The position numbers and the translations under genes were made by a program. Source: Malurus cyaneus samueli (lineage: Eukaryota; Chordata; Aves; Passeriformes; Maluridae). From it: a stretch of 64,000 nt of DNA. Shown piece after piece: positions 13,476-25,700 of this stretch (its first letter is position 1; every line of letters starts with the position of its first letter). The DNA lies in contig CM019228.1 of assembly GCA_009741485.1 (NCBI GenBank), positions 11,616,749-11,680,748 on the forward strand, in the 5' to 3' direction. Under the pieces are notes generated by a model. It had not been told where the DNA came from. It saw only the letters and a program-made list of their open reading frames with translations, and searched no databases.

Positions 13476-15723
13476 TTACTTTCCCTGGAACAGCTGAGAC
13501 TTCAAGGGAATCACAACAGAGGTGAGCAAGAACTGAAATCTCCCCTAAGGAAATGATACAGGCAGGAAGGAGAAAAGACCAAGCTAGATGTGTATTCAGA
13601 TTGTCAGTTTGAATCTTCATTAAATTTACAGCTTCTGCAAATGGAGGCCTCTCACCTTGTGCTTGCTCTTGCACTTGATTCCTCTGCAAAGGCATCTCAG
13701 TCTTGTAGTGCAAAGATCTTTACATTCCAAAATCTGTGTCCTGCTTGCCACTTACTCTTCGTTTTGCTTTATTAGGACTCCTTTTGCCTCATTTCTGAGC
13801 CTGGAAATTTGGTAGAGTGGTCTGTTGGTCATTTGGGAGCATGATTTCCTTTTGTATTTGAGGAATATATGATGCTGCATCGTTTTTCAGTAGTGAAAGC
13901 TTGACAATTTGTGTAATAGGTCATTTTTATTCACAGCCCCACAGTTTGCACATTCTGGACTTCGTTCTGCAAATCAGAGCCTTTGGGGATTAACAGCTGC
14001 ATTAAGTTTTCTAGCAGCACATTCCTGCAGGAGCTTTCCTTATCACAGTTAGAATCTGAAAGCCACGATGTCTGCAGTCTGCCCTTCACAGCACCGCCTG
14101 GAGAGGGCTCACCAATCATTTTACAAACATTAAGGAGTTAATTCTTTAAACACCTTTGAGATGCGTGTCATCCTTATGGCATAGGCTGATAAAATGGAAG
14201 TCTGAGTAATTTATTCAGGGTCACATAACATCTAGAGCAGAGGCAGCAACTCCTTCTGGCACTCACAGCTGCTCTGAACTTATTTCCAGGACAATGTTCC
14301 AACATGAGCTGCATTCTGAATTACGTTTTATATCAAGATTGCAGTTCATCCCTCTGTAGCAGTTATGGCATTGCAGAATCTCTGCTCAGGGGAATTACCA
14401 ACACCATTTACTCAGTTATGTTTGTAGCCTATTTAGTACCTTCGTCCTCCATCACAGAGCTGTTTAAAATAATGCAGATAATTTGCTCTGAATTTACATA
14501 ATCTCACTTGATAGGTATAATCAAGGTCTATTCTCACTGTAACATTCTGAGGTATTCACACACCGTGAATATGAAATGCCACCTGTGACACCTCCCCTGC
14601 CTTTAGTAAGCAGAGCACCTCTCTGCTGAGCAGAATGCTTCTTATTCAGCCACTACTTTTCTGAAGCCTGACCTGAGTTCCCAGAGTGACTGAGGCTTTA
14701 AACTGGACAGTTCTAAGTAATGTGTTCGAGCCCCAACTTCAGGAGTCCCTTGCATCTGTCACACCACATAAAGTGGGGATATTCTCCTGCTCCCAGCTCT
14801 TATGGTAAAGCTCAGTGTTTGTTGAGAGAGGACACTGGGATACATGCACAGAAGGAATGTGGAAATTCTATTAATGAGGGCAATTTAATTTTAATAGCTG
14901 CTATGTGAGCACTGGATCTGCTCAGGCAGAGACAAGTTATTAAAGGTGATAGTACAATGACGATTAGAGCAAGCCCCTGGCTACAATCTTTCCTGCATTT
15001 AAAGTCATTTCAAGCATCAGGATCTCACTGTTACAACTGGCAGCACAGGTGGTTTACCTGCTTGCTCCCACACGTGTTGGATTTCCCCAAGCTACATCTT
15101 CCATGGGGGTTTTCACAACCTTTTCTTTCCTTCTTTTGCCCCCTCCCCTTTGCACTGGAAGGAGAAAAAATATTTCCCCTTTGCTTTCTTCCTAAAGGCT
15201 GCAATGTATTTTCAGCTGCTCAGGATGTCTCCAAATAACACAGCGACTCTGAACTTGCATTGTCAGCCTTCCCTGTAAAGCCCCTCCTGGGAGGTTTATG
15301 GCTCACTCTCCACAGCTTTGCTGATGCAGCGTGTAATGTTTATACCTGCAATCAAGCATTGGCTGAGCTGCAGCCCAGTGCTGGCAGCTTTTCCTTTCTC
15401 CCTCTGCCCCCACCTCTTCCCTTGCAACTCCCCTCTGGTGATACTGGATTGATAAAGTGCGTACTGGGGTGATTGCCTGTATAAAAGTGAAAAAAAAGGC
15501 GTTACTCAATAGCCAGAAAAGCTTGTATGTGCTCTGCCCAGCATGTATGAGATGGACTTGGGGGTCTATATTTCTTTTTCTAGATGATTTATAATGCCTT
15601 CCTCCCCTGCACTGCTGTTCTCCAAGCCATTTAATGGATTTTGAGATTTACCAGATAAGAGGTTCATCTACAGTTTAGAAACTGTTTTTCTTTTAAACAG
15701 AACACAAAGGTTAGTTTCTTTCC
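13476..15723. other. Unique non-coding stretch
   Basis: No gene, repeat or RNA is recognisable. Short open frames here have no family resemblance. A tRNA B-box-like string near 14727 (tgttcgagcccc) has no matching A box or cloverleaf. Confidence 0.6.
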
Positions 15724-15761
15724 TTTTTTTTTTTTTTTTTTTGGGGGGGGGGGAGGGGGGG
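15724..15761. repeat. Abutting poly(T) and poly(G) tract
   Basis: Nineteen T are followed directly by eleven G, one A and seven G. Such T-to-G homopolymer junctions are unusual in vertebrate DNA. They are error-prone in sequencing, so the true lengths may differ. Confidence 0.9.
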
Positions 15762-16135
15762 TACTTAACAGATCCTTTTCCCAAAGCGTTTCCTCAGAAC
15801 TGCTCATCAGAATTTTTACCAATCCACAAAACTACTTTGAAAAAGCATCTTTGAAACAGGGGCCTCATCTGGATGGGAAAGTGAGGCTGATTCAACTGGA
15901 GCAGGATTCTAAAATAACTTACTTAAGTACTCACAATAGGGACAACTTTATTTGAATTTAAGAGGGTCTTACTCATACTTAGTTTTGGTTTTACTGTGTA
16001 TTCCCAGTCCATGTTAGCTAAACCAAAACAAACATATCTTACAGGCTTTTGCCAGCATTTGACTAAATGGGTTTGAAGTCACTCTTTGCTTAAATCAGTG
16101 CAGCTGCGGTTGAAAATAAGGCCAAATGCATTCAG

Positions 16136-16201
16136 TTAATCATGAAGACAGTGCCAACAAAATGCATGAAAAAAGGCATCATGCACATTTTTCATGATTA
16201 A
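16136..16201. repeat. 11-bp inverted repeat with 44-bp spacer
   Basis: TTAATCATGAA at 16136-16146 recurs as its exact reverse complement TTCATGATTAA at 16191-16201. The arms contain a TAAT homeodomain core, and the spacer holds ATGCAT and CATCATGCA strings. This could be a paired binding-site element or a chance hairpin. Confidence 0.6.
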
Positions 16202-19200
16202 TGTATCTGCAAGTTCTCAGCTACAGGCACAGAGATGCAAGTGGAGTTGAGTCTTGAATGCCATGGAATTACAGATGTCACTGTTGTGTGCATTTCTATT
16301 TATTTTAAATCTCCCTAAAGTGAAGAGCACTTTATATGTCACAGTTTGCCCATGTTCAATCTAAGGAAGTTGTAGTTACCACTCAGCTGTACTTTTGGGA
16401 GTCTTCTTCTCTTTTTCTTGCTAGGATATAACGTAGCATCTAAAAATACAGGTTATGCTGGCAGGTCTATCTTGTGATGCTTTGAGTATAGATTTTCACT
16501 TGAAAACATACTTCAGGACTATGTAAATCTTTTTCAAGGTCTCCAGTACTTCTTCCTCTCACCCTGTGATCCCACCCAGATCTTCTCTGGAAGTGTCTCA
16601 CTCGATGTGACTCCACTTATCAATGGGGTTCACTGTGTAGTTAAAAGCTGCTCCAAACTGAGCTAATTTTGTTCGTTTATCCTTGAGCATTCTTGCTTAA
16701 TTAAAATGGGCCTGAGGGAACTACGACTATCTTAATTTATCTTTTACCAGAGAAAATGTTTGAAGGCCGTGATTTTATGCAGATCCAGGCTTACTTATAT
16801 TAACAGAAGATACTTTTGGTTGCCCAACTCATTTTTAGGCCAATATCTGGGACTCTTTTGCTGCTGCATTGAATTTATGAAGCAGCAGCAGAGGTGCTGA
16901 ACTGAAGAGGCATCACTGGAAACGCTGCAAAGGAAAAAGGTAGCTAAGTGTATCTTCGTAACATAATTCAGTCAGACTTCTGTTTTTATGTTTCCAAGTG
17001 GATATACCTGTTGTTTCTGGAGCTTAAATCAACATACAAAGGAGGGGCTTGACCCTTATTCACTCATAGCAGTTCCTGCCTGATCTTTGACTTGGGCTTC
17101 CACACTACAGTCAGCCTCCAGCTTCTAAGTTTCCATTTAATATTTATTGCAATAACTCAACTGAAAGATGAATTTCATCTATGAATTCTTGAGTTCCTTG
17201 GCTCTAAATCCTGTTATTCAGCTGCTCCTAACTAGGATAGGTGGTTAAAAGGTTGCTACTTTACAACTGTGGTAAATGTCTGCTACCTGCCTGTTTTCTT
17301 TTGCAGTTTACCCTCCTTGAATGTAGAACTACCAACAGGCATATGAGACTTGGCCACCAGACCCCATCATCCACTTGAGATCTAAGTAGAATATTCTTTA
17401 CCCAATAGAGAAAATATTATTGTGTGGTTTCTTCAATTAGCGTTTAGCATTGTGCTCTTTCCTAGCAGCGCTGGAGCGATTGTTCTTTGCTGAAGTTGCT
17501 TTGCAATGTGGTGAGTGTTGTTTATCAGTTGCTGTATTTTAAATATGCTGAGGACAGACATATGGTTTTAGCTCAGAAATGCTTGTTAAAAGCTTCCTTC
17601 TAATCTAAGGTTAAACAGAGAGTTCAGTGTATGTGTGTTGTAGAACAAGCTCTAACAGCTGTGAAAATGAAGTAACAATTTCTCTAACAGGCTTTTGGAG
17701 CAAAATTAGCTTTCTAAAGTACATAAATAAGATGATAGGTCGCTTTCATACTTATCAACCTCAGAATAATGAATTAGTAACTTATACATCTGTGTTTGAA
17801 CAGCAAGGCCTTGAAGAAGAAAGAACTTTTCTCTCCCCAAAATGTTACTTTCAGGTAAGAGAGAGCTGTCATAAAGCAATTTCTCTTTTGTTCACATTTC
17901 CAAACAATTATTTTTTGTTGGTTTTTTTTTTTTTCATTTGTCCCTATTCCATCTCTCAGTAATATGGCCTATTTATCTTGAGACATGTTTTAATTGCAGT
18001 AAGATTTGTGCCTAATGCAGCTTCCTCAGAGTTGACAAATCTGGAAAGAAGCTTGAAGGTGAATCACGTTGCAGGTCATCTCTGTGAGTTTGCCATCGGG
18101 GAATGAAGGGAATGTGCTGTCTAGGTAGAGCTGTCTCAAATACTCTGTGGCACCATCAGGAAATCATGAAAACGTTTCCGAGCAGTGACTGCACAGCCAG
18201 GGATGTTTTGTTGTGAGGAGCCGGGTATGGGCAAAATGTCAAAGGTGTGGCTTGCTCTGCCCTCCTTGCCTTCAAGCACTGAAGCTTCATTATGACTCAG
18301 GAGCTACGTGTGCTGCTGTTCACATCAAAGCTTCTCACAAAAAACACACAGCGCTGACTCCAGCTCCCAGTTCCTGGCAAACTCTGTCAGCTTGTGTATG
18401 AGACTGTTCTGAAGTAAACTTTCTTATTTTTTTGAGTTAGGAAGTGCTGCGCAAGAATCCAGAAACTTTGGTTTTAAATGACAAGAAGAAAAGATGTTGC
18501 CAGAGAGGGATCCTTTGAAACTCTGGCTTTGTAGAAATAAGGGTAAAAGTGTCAGCTGTAGGAACCTAAATCAAAGTTAACCTGGACACACTTCAGAAGA
18601 GTGTCCCACCACCAGCAGCTCTGTTCTTCTTCCCAACACCACTCAATCAGTTAATTCAGTAGAACATGCGGCTCTCAAAGAAATTTACACACTTATCTTC
18701 TGTGGGTGGGTGCAAAAAGTAAAATGTAGGCAAATAGCAAGATAAGTTGTTACCATCCTGCCCATATTTTGAAACAACATGGACCTCTTGGTCAGTGCCA
18801 AGGCTTGCTTCCTTCCCAGGATGTGGCTGTAACAAAATACAGAGGGGAAAAACAACCCCTTCTTGCAACACAGGTGCTGGTGGCACAATATCATGTGCTG
18901 ATCTGGATTCCATGGACTCCCTCCATGCAGACTGGCTACCTTAAAGTGGAGGAAGAAATCCTTCAGTTGATGGCAACAATCACGAAGCTGATTGATCTGG
19001 CAAGTTGCAGCCTCAGCAGAGACTGGCCACATCTCCACTGATCTCCTGCTTCTTTGATTTCTTCTTAAAAAAATATTCAAAAGTATGTGTATTTCTGGAG
19101 GGCTGTTCAAGAAGCCATCAGGGAATCAAGTTAAATAATGTTTTTATTGTGTTTTCTTCTGTAGTTTTATGAGTGTTTATGTGTGGGCTTGGCTAAGAGA

Positions 19201-19620
19201 TGTGAGGTCAGATAATACACTCACAGTACTGCAAATGCAAAGCTTTGTGCTGAAAACCACAAGTGACTCCAGATTTTTCTCACTGTTTTTACAGACAATT
19301 TACTCACAGTCCCACCTGCAGTGTTTTAAAAACTAAGTAGGTGAAGACATTGTTTGGAACAGAACCTGAAAAAACAAAATGCTTATCTCCAATTTTACAT
19401 TTCAGATCCTGCCCTGACTCCATACATAAGTGAATAAGCCTGCAAAACCATATCACAGGTGCCACATTTTGGATTTTGGTTCCCAAGATACTTTAATACA
19501 GTAAGGACAAAGCCCATTAATCCAAAGATAGCATGGTGTTACAACAAAACAGAGCTGAGCTGTAATCCTGAAGCTTATAGTTTCAGGAGAAAGATTTAAT
19601 GTCACCTCAGGGTGGTTGCC
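16202..19620. other. Unique non-coding stretch with one candidate exon
   Basis: No transposon or known gene. AT-rich, TAAT-rich text near 16690-16800 and 17400-17520 looks enhancer-like. A 164-bp segment at 17691-17854 is bounded by acceptor-like and donor-like sequences and is described among the findings. Open frames on both strands at 18.7-19.1 kb (90 and 141 codons) overlap each other and have no recognisable domain. Confidence 0.5.
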
Positions 19621-19643
19621 TTTTTTTTTTTTTTTTTTTTTTT
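19621..19643. repeat. Poly(T) tract (23 T)
   Basis: Uninterrupted T run in otherwise unique sequence. Confidence 0.95.
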
Positions 19644-20387
19644 CCTTGGTTCTGTTTTGTTTTCAGGCAAACTTCAAAGTGCCTCATTAGATGCCTTCAG
19701 AAGTCATGAAGATGAAATGAATAAGAAGCGATTCAGGCAAATTGTTGACTCTGGAGAAGGGTTTTAAAAAACAACAACACAAAAGCAAAACCCCTAGGGA
19801 TAGCTGTAATTGCATATCTGAAGAGTATTTCAGCGCTGGTCTGCCAGCCCCACTTAGCTCAGGCACCTTTTCTTCATCCTGAGAAGGGCTGATCCTTTTT
19901 GTCCTGGCTTCTCAAACATCAGACTAAATTTTCCTTGACTGTCTAAATTTCCCTTGACTGTGTCATAGCGATTGAGCCTCACAGACTTCCTGTGGGGAAT
20001 TATTTATGCTACAGAGTAGATTTGTTGAGTAGAGAGATATTCAATATCTGTTTTTTAAAAGTGTGTAGCAATCCAGACAATTCGATAGCTGTGGACGAAA
20101 ATGAATTTTTTTAAGAAAAATTTATATTTGTTAGTTGAACAGTGCTGGAATAGCGTGGGAGAAAGAAAAGGAACAGGAGGGAGATTCTCAGTGGTGAATG
20201 GTTTGCATAGAGCGAGGAGGCAAATCCTCAGGTCATGCTGAGCAGTGAGCAGTGTCCTTTGGAGGCCGCGCTTTGGTGAGGTTGAGGTGAGGTCTCAGGT
20301 GGAGCTCCTGGGCGCACCCATTCCTTTGTCAGCCGGAGCAGCCCGCAGCCAGGCTCCGCTGCTCGGGGCAGGTGCGGGCAGCTGCTC

Positions 20388-20398
20388 GCTGAGTCAGC
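20388..20398. promoter_or_regulatory. MAF/NF-E2/AP-1-type palindrome
   Basis: GCTGAGTCAGC is a perfect palindrome containing the TGAGTCA AP-1 core with GC flanks. This is the core of the T-type MAF recognition element bound by small-MAF heterodimers. It sits at the left edge of the CpG island, directly before the minisatellite. The motif match is exact, but its use in the cell is inference. Confidence 0.45.
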
Positions 20399-20404
20399 GG
20401 GGAA

Positions 20405-21050
20405 GCTCTGGCTGCCCCGCCAGCTCTGCCCCCAGCTCTGTCCCGGCTCTGCCCCGCTCTGTCCCCGGCTCTCCCCGGCTCTGCTCCCCGGCTCTGCCCC
20501 GCTCGCCCCCTCTGCCCCCGCTCTGCCCCCCCGGCTCGTCCGCTTCTTCCCCCGGCTCTGTCCCGGTCTGTCCCCCCGGCTCTGTCCCGGCTCTGTCCCG
20601 CTCGCCCCCGCTCTGTCCCCCGCTCTGCCCCGGCTCTGTCCCCGGCTCTGCCCCGGCTCTGCCCCCTCGCTCCCCCCCGTCTGCCCCCCTCGCCCCTCCG
20701 CTCTGCCCCCTCCCCCCTCTGCCCCGCTCTGCCCCCCGCCGGCTTCCTCCCCGTTGCCCCGGCCATGGCTCTGTCCCCGGCTCTGTCCGCCCTTTCCCCG
20801 GCTCTGCCCCCCCGCTCTGTCCCGCTCTCCCCGGCTCTGCCCCGGCTCTGCCCCCCGGCTCTGCCCTGCCAGCTCTGCCCTCGGCTTGTCCCCCGTCTTC
20901 CGCCGCTCTGCTCCCACGGCTCTGCCCCCCCGCTCTCCCGCTTGTCCCGCTCGTCCGCTCTGCCCCCGGCTCTGCCCCCCTCGACCCCTCCTGCTTGCCT
21001 GCCGCTCTGCCCCCGGCTTGCCCAGGCTCTGCCCCGTTTTGCCCCAGCTC
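20405..21050. repeat. C/T-rich, GC-rich minisatellite
   Basis: The plus strand is a degenerate tandem array built from short blocks such as 'ggctctgtcccc', 'ggctctgcccc' and 'cgctctgccccc', with variable numbers of C. The strand is almost free of A, and therefore almost free of stop codons on both strands. This leaves overlapping open frames of 386 and 290 codons (minus) and 337, 205 and 121 codons (plus). Their products are low-complexity (Arg/Gly/Gln/Ala-rich, or Pro/Ser/Leu/Cys-rich), which marks them as artefacts. The minus strand carries many short G runs and could form G-quadruplexes. Block length varies, so no single period fits the whole array. Confidence 0.85.
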
Positions 21051-21310
21051 CGGCTCCGGGACGCAGCAGGGAGAGCTGCCCGCCAGGCTCCGTGGGGCAC
21101 GGCCCTTTGCTGCACCTGAGTGCTGCTCCAGGGACCCTCCGGGTGATGCTGAGCTCGCTGGAGGGATGGGAACACCAAGGGTTGGGTGGGGTGCGTTTCA
21201 CGGTTTACTGGCGTTTCGCCTTCGTGGCTCTTTCCCCCAGGAGCGAGCAGGGATATGAGGGAGCAGATGGGTCTTTCCTTGCGCGAGTCACACTGGCACT
21301 CGCCTGCCGT

Positions 21311-24300
21311 CTCCTTCCTGACCACCCTGTTACTGTGATCAGAATCCCCCTCCTTTACTTTTTCATCGAGTCTTTGAAATAAGAACAAAAAAAAGTAATG
21401 AAGCTGAAAAAGTTGTTTTACTCGTGATTTGTTTTTGGTTTGTTCCTCCTCCTTGGTGTAGTGCCTTTGTCATATACACAAGGACATGTGAAACTTGACA
21501 TTGTCTGAGGCCAGAAGTTCTGCACATCAAACATACTCACAAGCTTTTCTAAACTTCATTTTTTTTAGAAGAAAAGTAATTATACTTGTGTCACAATGGT
21601 CCATGAGAATACAAAAGGCAATTTTAGTAGGGAGAGGGTAATATCTTTTATTTTGCTAAGTGATACGGTTGCAAAAACTCAGGCTGGCTTTCAGTCTCGG
21701 ACCCTTGCTTAGGTCACTCCCCCCAGCTCGACATTGTGGATGAAGCTGGGAGCGCCACTACCAGCGACAGCCAGACGGTGCTGCTCTGGCCCTGGGATTA
21801 TAGGGGAAAGTGCAGCAGAGAAACCAGTGGAAAACAGGCGCTAGGGAGAGAACGATTTGTTCCAAAACATTTGCTTTGTAACAGGGTCATCTATAAATTC
21901 TGGGATTTCCTGTTTGCTGAATGGCAGGCTTTCTGTTTTCAGGTTGCAGACTGGAATAATTTTATTACAGCTCACTGTAAGCTTCTTTCCTTTCCAAGCT
22001 CAGATTTGCAGCCTTTGCACAGAAATTTCCCAGCTTTCTTGGGGTTTTAAGTTGTATCCTTCAGCACCGTGCTCTAGAGCTGTGCTTTAATTTCCTTTGG
22101 GCTTTAGAAGTGGTGAGATCATGGTAATTTTAGGAGAAAAGCATTAGACATATTAATGGACTCTTTTCACGATGATGTTTTTTTTTTTTTTTTTTTTCTC
22201 TGATACTGGAAAAGTAAAACTTAATAAAGAAAACTGGGAAAAAAATATATAATTTTAACTACAAGGAGCCTGATCCTGAATCTTTCCATCTTGTGAATTC
22301 ACTGACTCGACTGGGAGTTGTCAGTGCTTAGGATTTGCAGGGTTTAGGCTGCAGCTGCTCAGGATGTTGCTTGAGTTTTTAACATTTTGCTTCAGAAAAC
22401 ACACATTAATAGGTTGTTTTTGGCAAGAATGTGCTTAGGGAACGCTGTCAGGGTAGTCCCTCAGGTCAGACCCTTCTTGCTAAAACAAGAGGCACCTGTC
22501 CCAGAATATTACCTGATAATGATGTTGTCTCATGCTGGGAGAATTCACCTGTGCTGATGAAGATTTCAGTCAGGTTGCAGGTCTGAAACAGCCACTGACA
22601 ATTTTCCACATGAGTGCCTTGAGTACCGGGGGATCTTAGTCCCTTTCTGTGTCATGGAAAGAGTGGGAAACAACCAAAAAATGGATCCTTTGAGAGCTGA
22701 TGATAACTGAAGAGTGGAAAAGAAAGGTAATATCAAGTTTTGTGAGATAAGAGAAGTGTTTTGTGCTGCGGCAGGAGATGCTCTCTGGGATCTGCTCCCA
22801 GTGCTGAGGTCCTTGGCCGGAGTTTTGTCTGTGGCTGTGCTGCACAGGAACTGCAAACAGCCAGGGAGAGAGCCCTGTCTGCCTGGGAGCCTTCACTGAT
22901 TACACTTATAATGAGAGAAGATTAATTTTTTTGTAACTGGGGAGCAAATCTGCCAACTCAGCTTGAAATTTTATTAATGGGAGAAAGTTTAGAAGCTCTG
23001 AGTGCATGATTTTAAAGATGTCTGTTGTTGAATGTGCTGGGAGCATTTTGGCTTTATGCTGAGTGTAGCAAATGAGATTCTAGTCCTTGACTGACATTAT
23101 TAGGCACTATTGTAACAATAATGAAAAGAAGATGATTAAAATCTGCCTACTAGTGGCAGGGGTTGATGTTACTGTACAGCAAGAGAAGGAAGACGGCATT
23201 CTGAGCTCCTTGCATTCTCCACTGATGTGAGTGCAGCATTATCTGCATCTCTGTTGTAAGGTAAAATGGAATTTTCAGAAGAGATAAACTGGGTAATTGC
23301 TATTTTTATTTTAACTGATGCAAAAGTGAACTCCTTTTCACATGGAACTGATGCCTCCCATGGAAATTTTGTCTGTGTTAACTTTGGTGAAAGCTTCAGA
23401 CTATTTTTGGCAGCAATTAAAAGCATTCAAGAGATGCCTGTCACTTCAGCTCACATATTTCCACAGGGTACTTTATTTGTGTTTTATGAAAGAAGTAGAA
23501 AACACAGCAATATGGCTTCTGCTTAACTTGAACTATCTCGCATCTTGTGGCAGCAAGTGACAAGCAATTTTTCTTCATTGGAAGCTGTTCTTCCGGATAT
23601 CACAGCATGGAGTTGCTGATAGGATTTTCACAAGAAAAATAATAACATCTAGCATTCACTAACACCTGCTGTCCAGTGATCTTAGAGTGCTTTGGAGAAA
23701 TATTTATTAGGATTCATGACTATAAAATTGGTAGCATTTTATTGAGCTGGGCTTACAAGAAAAGCTGATTGTTGTCTCTCCAGTACTCAAAAGTACCACT
23801 AATTCAAAATGTCAGCGTTTTTTCAAGGCTTAATTTGAGGGAACTGGGTCCTGATGTTCAAAGCAATTGGTTCCCACTTTCTTCAGAAGGGGTTAATTGT
23901 GAAGAAATTGTAGAGTTGGGCCAACAGTTTCCCAAAATTAAGAACCAGCTGTGAAGGTGCTGCTGCAAAAAATTGTCTAGTAATTGCTCAAAGGCACAAC
24001 AGTATAGTAGTCAGGCTGAGAATAAAACTAAGAGCTATTTTATTTGCAGGATCCTCTTCTCATTCAAATATTTATGAAGCTTGTTGAATACTTCTCTGTG
24101 TGGATTCTGTGGGAGGAAGTATGAAATGTATGTGTGGTATCTCTGATAGAATTTAGCTCGCTGTGTGGGTATAATCTAAAAAAACATTAGAGCAAGGGTA
24201 CAACTGTGTTGAGCTCATCTGATGTATGACATACCCAGCTTCTAAAAGTGGCTCTACTGCAACACCTAATGCTTGGAGCTTTCACCAAAATTCTTCTCAG

Positions 24301-25299
24301 CACTGCATTCTGAATTTGAAAGTCTGTAATGGAGTTATCTGCCAGCAGTCCCTAATTAATACAGCGTGGAGCCAGCTGGAATCACGAGAGCAAATGGCTC
24401 TCCTGGCACACCAGGGAGCAGCTTCGGAGCAGTGCCACAGCCCATGTGCAGTACCCACCACACTGCACACAGCCTTGCCTCAATTAAAAGTCACTCCAGA
24501 GTCACATTTGCATCTAAACACCTCTGAGTTGTTTCCTGTTATGCACAGGTGGAAGAAATGCAGGGTGATTTTTAGGAATGCTCCACTCACTCTGTATTAA
24601 GGCATCAGTGTTTGGAACTCTTCAAAGTGCTGGGCACCAATGCTGCCATTCAGAATTAGGGTGCAAATCTGTGGGCTCTGGATAGTAACAGGGAGGGAAT
24701 TACCACTGGGAAGGAGAATTTGTGATGCGAGTAGAAATGGGCACCTGATTGCCTCACATTTCAGGGCTAGTTTGCAACTCTGCAGCCTGGGGAGCTTGTC
24801 TGGAAGTCAGTTAAGATGGTTCTGTGGAGGAAAGAGTTGGATGTTGGGATGAATTTTCTACCATCCTTATCCCTCAGTGTTTGTGTTCATGGTGCTGAGA
24901 CTGCAGTGGGATGGGCAGTAAGATTCTTCTTTGCCCCATTGCTGGGCTTTGTGTGACTGCAGAACTCCCCAGAGTTCAGCTGTGAAAAGGTGTTTTGCTC
25001 TTTCAGTGAGCTGCTGGCAACGACACTTGGGGTGCATCGCAGCACCTCAGATGTCCCATGCCCAGGTCAGATCCAGTTTCCCTAAAAACTGCACAAACAG
25101 GGAAAAAAACACCCCAACTGTTCCTATATTCAGTACTCTCTGGTGCATCGCATTGCTACTAGTCCAGACTATGGGAAGGATAAAAATCCCAAGAGGAAAT
25201 GATTCATGTCTGAGCAGGGAAATTCTGTTCAGAATTACAACTGGAGTTTAGAATAAGGTTCCCTGCCTGACAAGGCTGTGTGCCAGTTTTCCTAAAACA
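21311..25299. other. Unique non-coding stretch
   Basis: AT-rich sequence without a recognisable gene or transposon. It includes a 20-base T tract at 22178-22197. Open frames up to 124 codons (24226-24600, plus) have no family resemblance. Confidence 0.6.
22178..22197. repeat. Poly(T) tract (20 T)
   Basis: Uninterrupted T run in unique sequence. Confidence 0.95.
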
Positions 25300-25700
25300 T
25301 ATAATTCCCGCAGTATTTCTGTTAATCGCACTCTCTGCTTAAGAGATCCATTAAAACCATTCATATTCATTTAATTGAAAAATTCTCTGGGAATTGTATT
25401 AGGTATTTTCCCCATTAAATTAATATTACAGTCTTTGAATGGAATTTTTGGGCACCTATTGTTGTTCTCAGAATTATGCAAATTGATATCTTCTCTCTGC
25501 CTTTTTAGGGTCTGATCACTATATCTTTCTCTTATTTTGCCTCCTGCCTGCTCCCTCCTCCCCAGCCTATGTTTAATTATCCTCTTCCTTTTGATTTCTG
25601 GGGTCATTAACGTGATGCGTTCTGAGGCTTGTCACAGGACATTCAGTGTTTGTCTGTCAGTTTGGGGCTCTCTGAATTAATCTGTTAATTAATTAAGGTA
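25300..25700. promoter_or_regulatory. Candidate conserved non-coding element with SOX and POU motifs
   Basis: The stretch contains an exact octamer ATGCAAAT at 25476-25483. An ATTGTT SOX-type core lies 12 bp upstream at 25458-25463, and a CTTTGAA TCF/LEF-like core is at about 25432-25438. TAAT-rich strings lie near 25370-25425, and 'ttaattaattaag' is near 25685-25697. The combination resembles a developmental enhancer. No conservation data are available here. Confidence 0.25.

Larger units (their letters stand above)
20260..21310. promoter_or_regulatory. Isolated CpG-rich island
   Basis: GC content and CpG frequency rise sharply against the AT-rich surroundings from about 20260 to about 21310. 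The two flanks of the island (20260-20400 and 21050-21310) are non-repetitive and CpG-containing, while the core is a minisatellite. CpG islands in birds usually mark promoters, so an unannotated transcript could start here. However, no first exon with a good donor was recognised in either direction, and a GC-rich minisatellite alone can produce such an island. Confidence 0.5.

Noticed and set aside
14640..14745. tRNA-like B box (tgttcgagcccc)
   Set aside because: No A box at the right distance and no cloverleaf pairing.
20228..21388. A 386-codon minus-strand open frame and overlapping 290-, 337- and 205-codon frames
   Set aside because: All cover the C/T-rich minisatellite, which almost lacks stop codons on both strands. 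Products are low-complexity and several frames are open at once.
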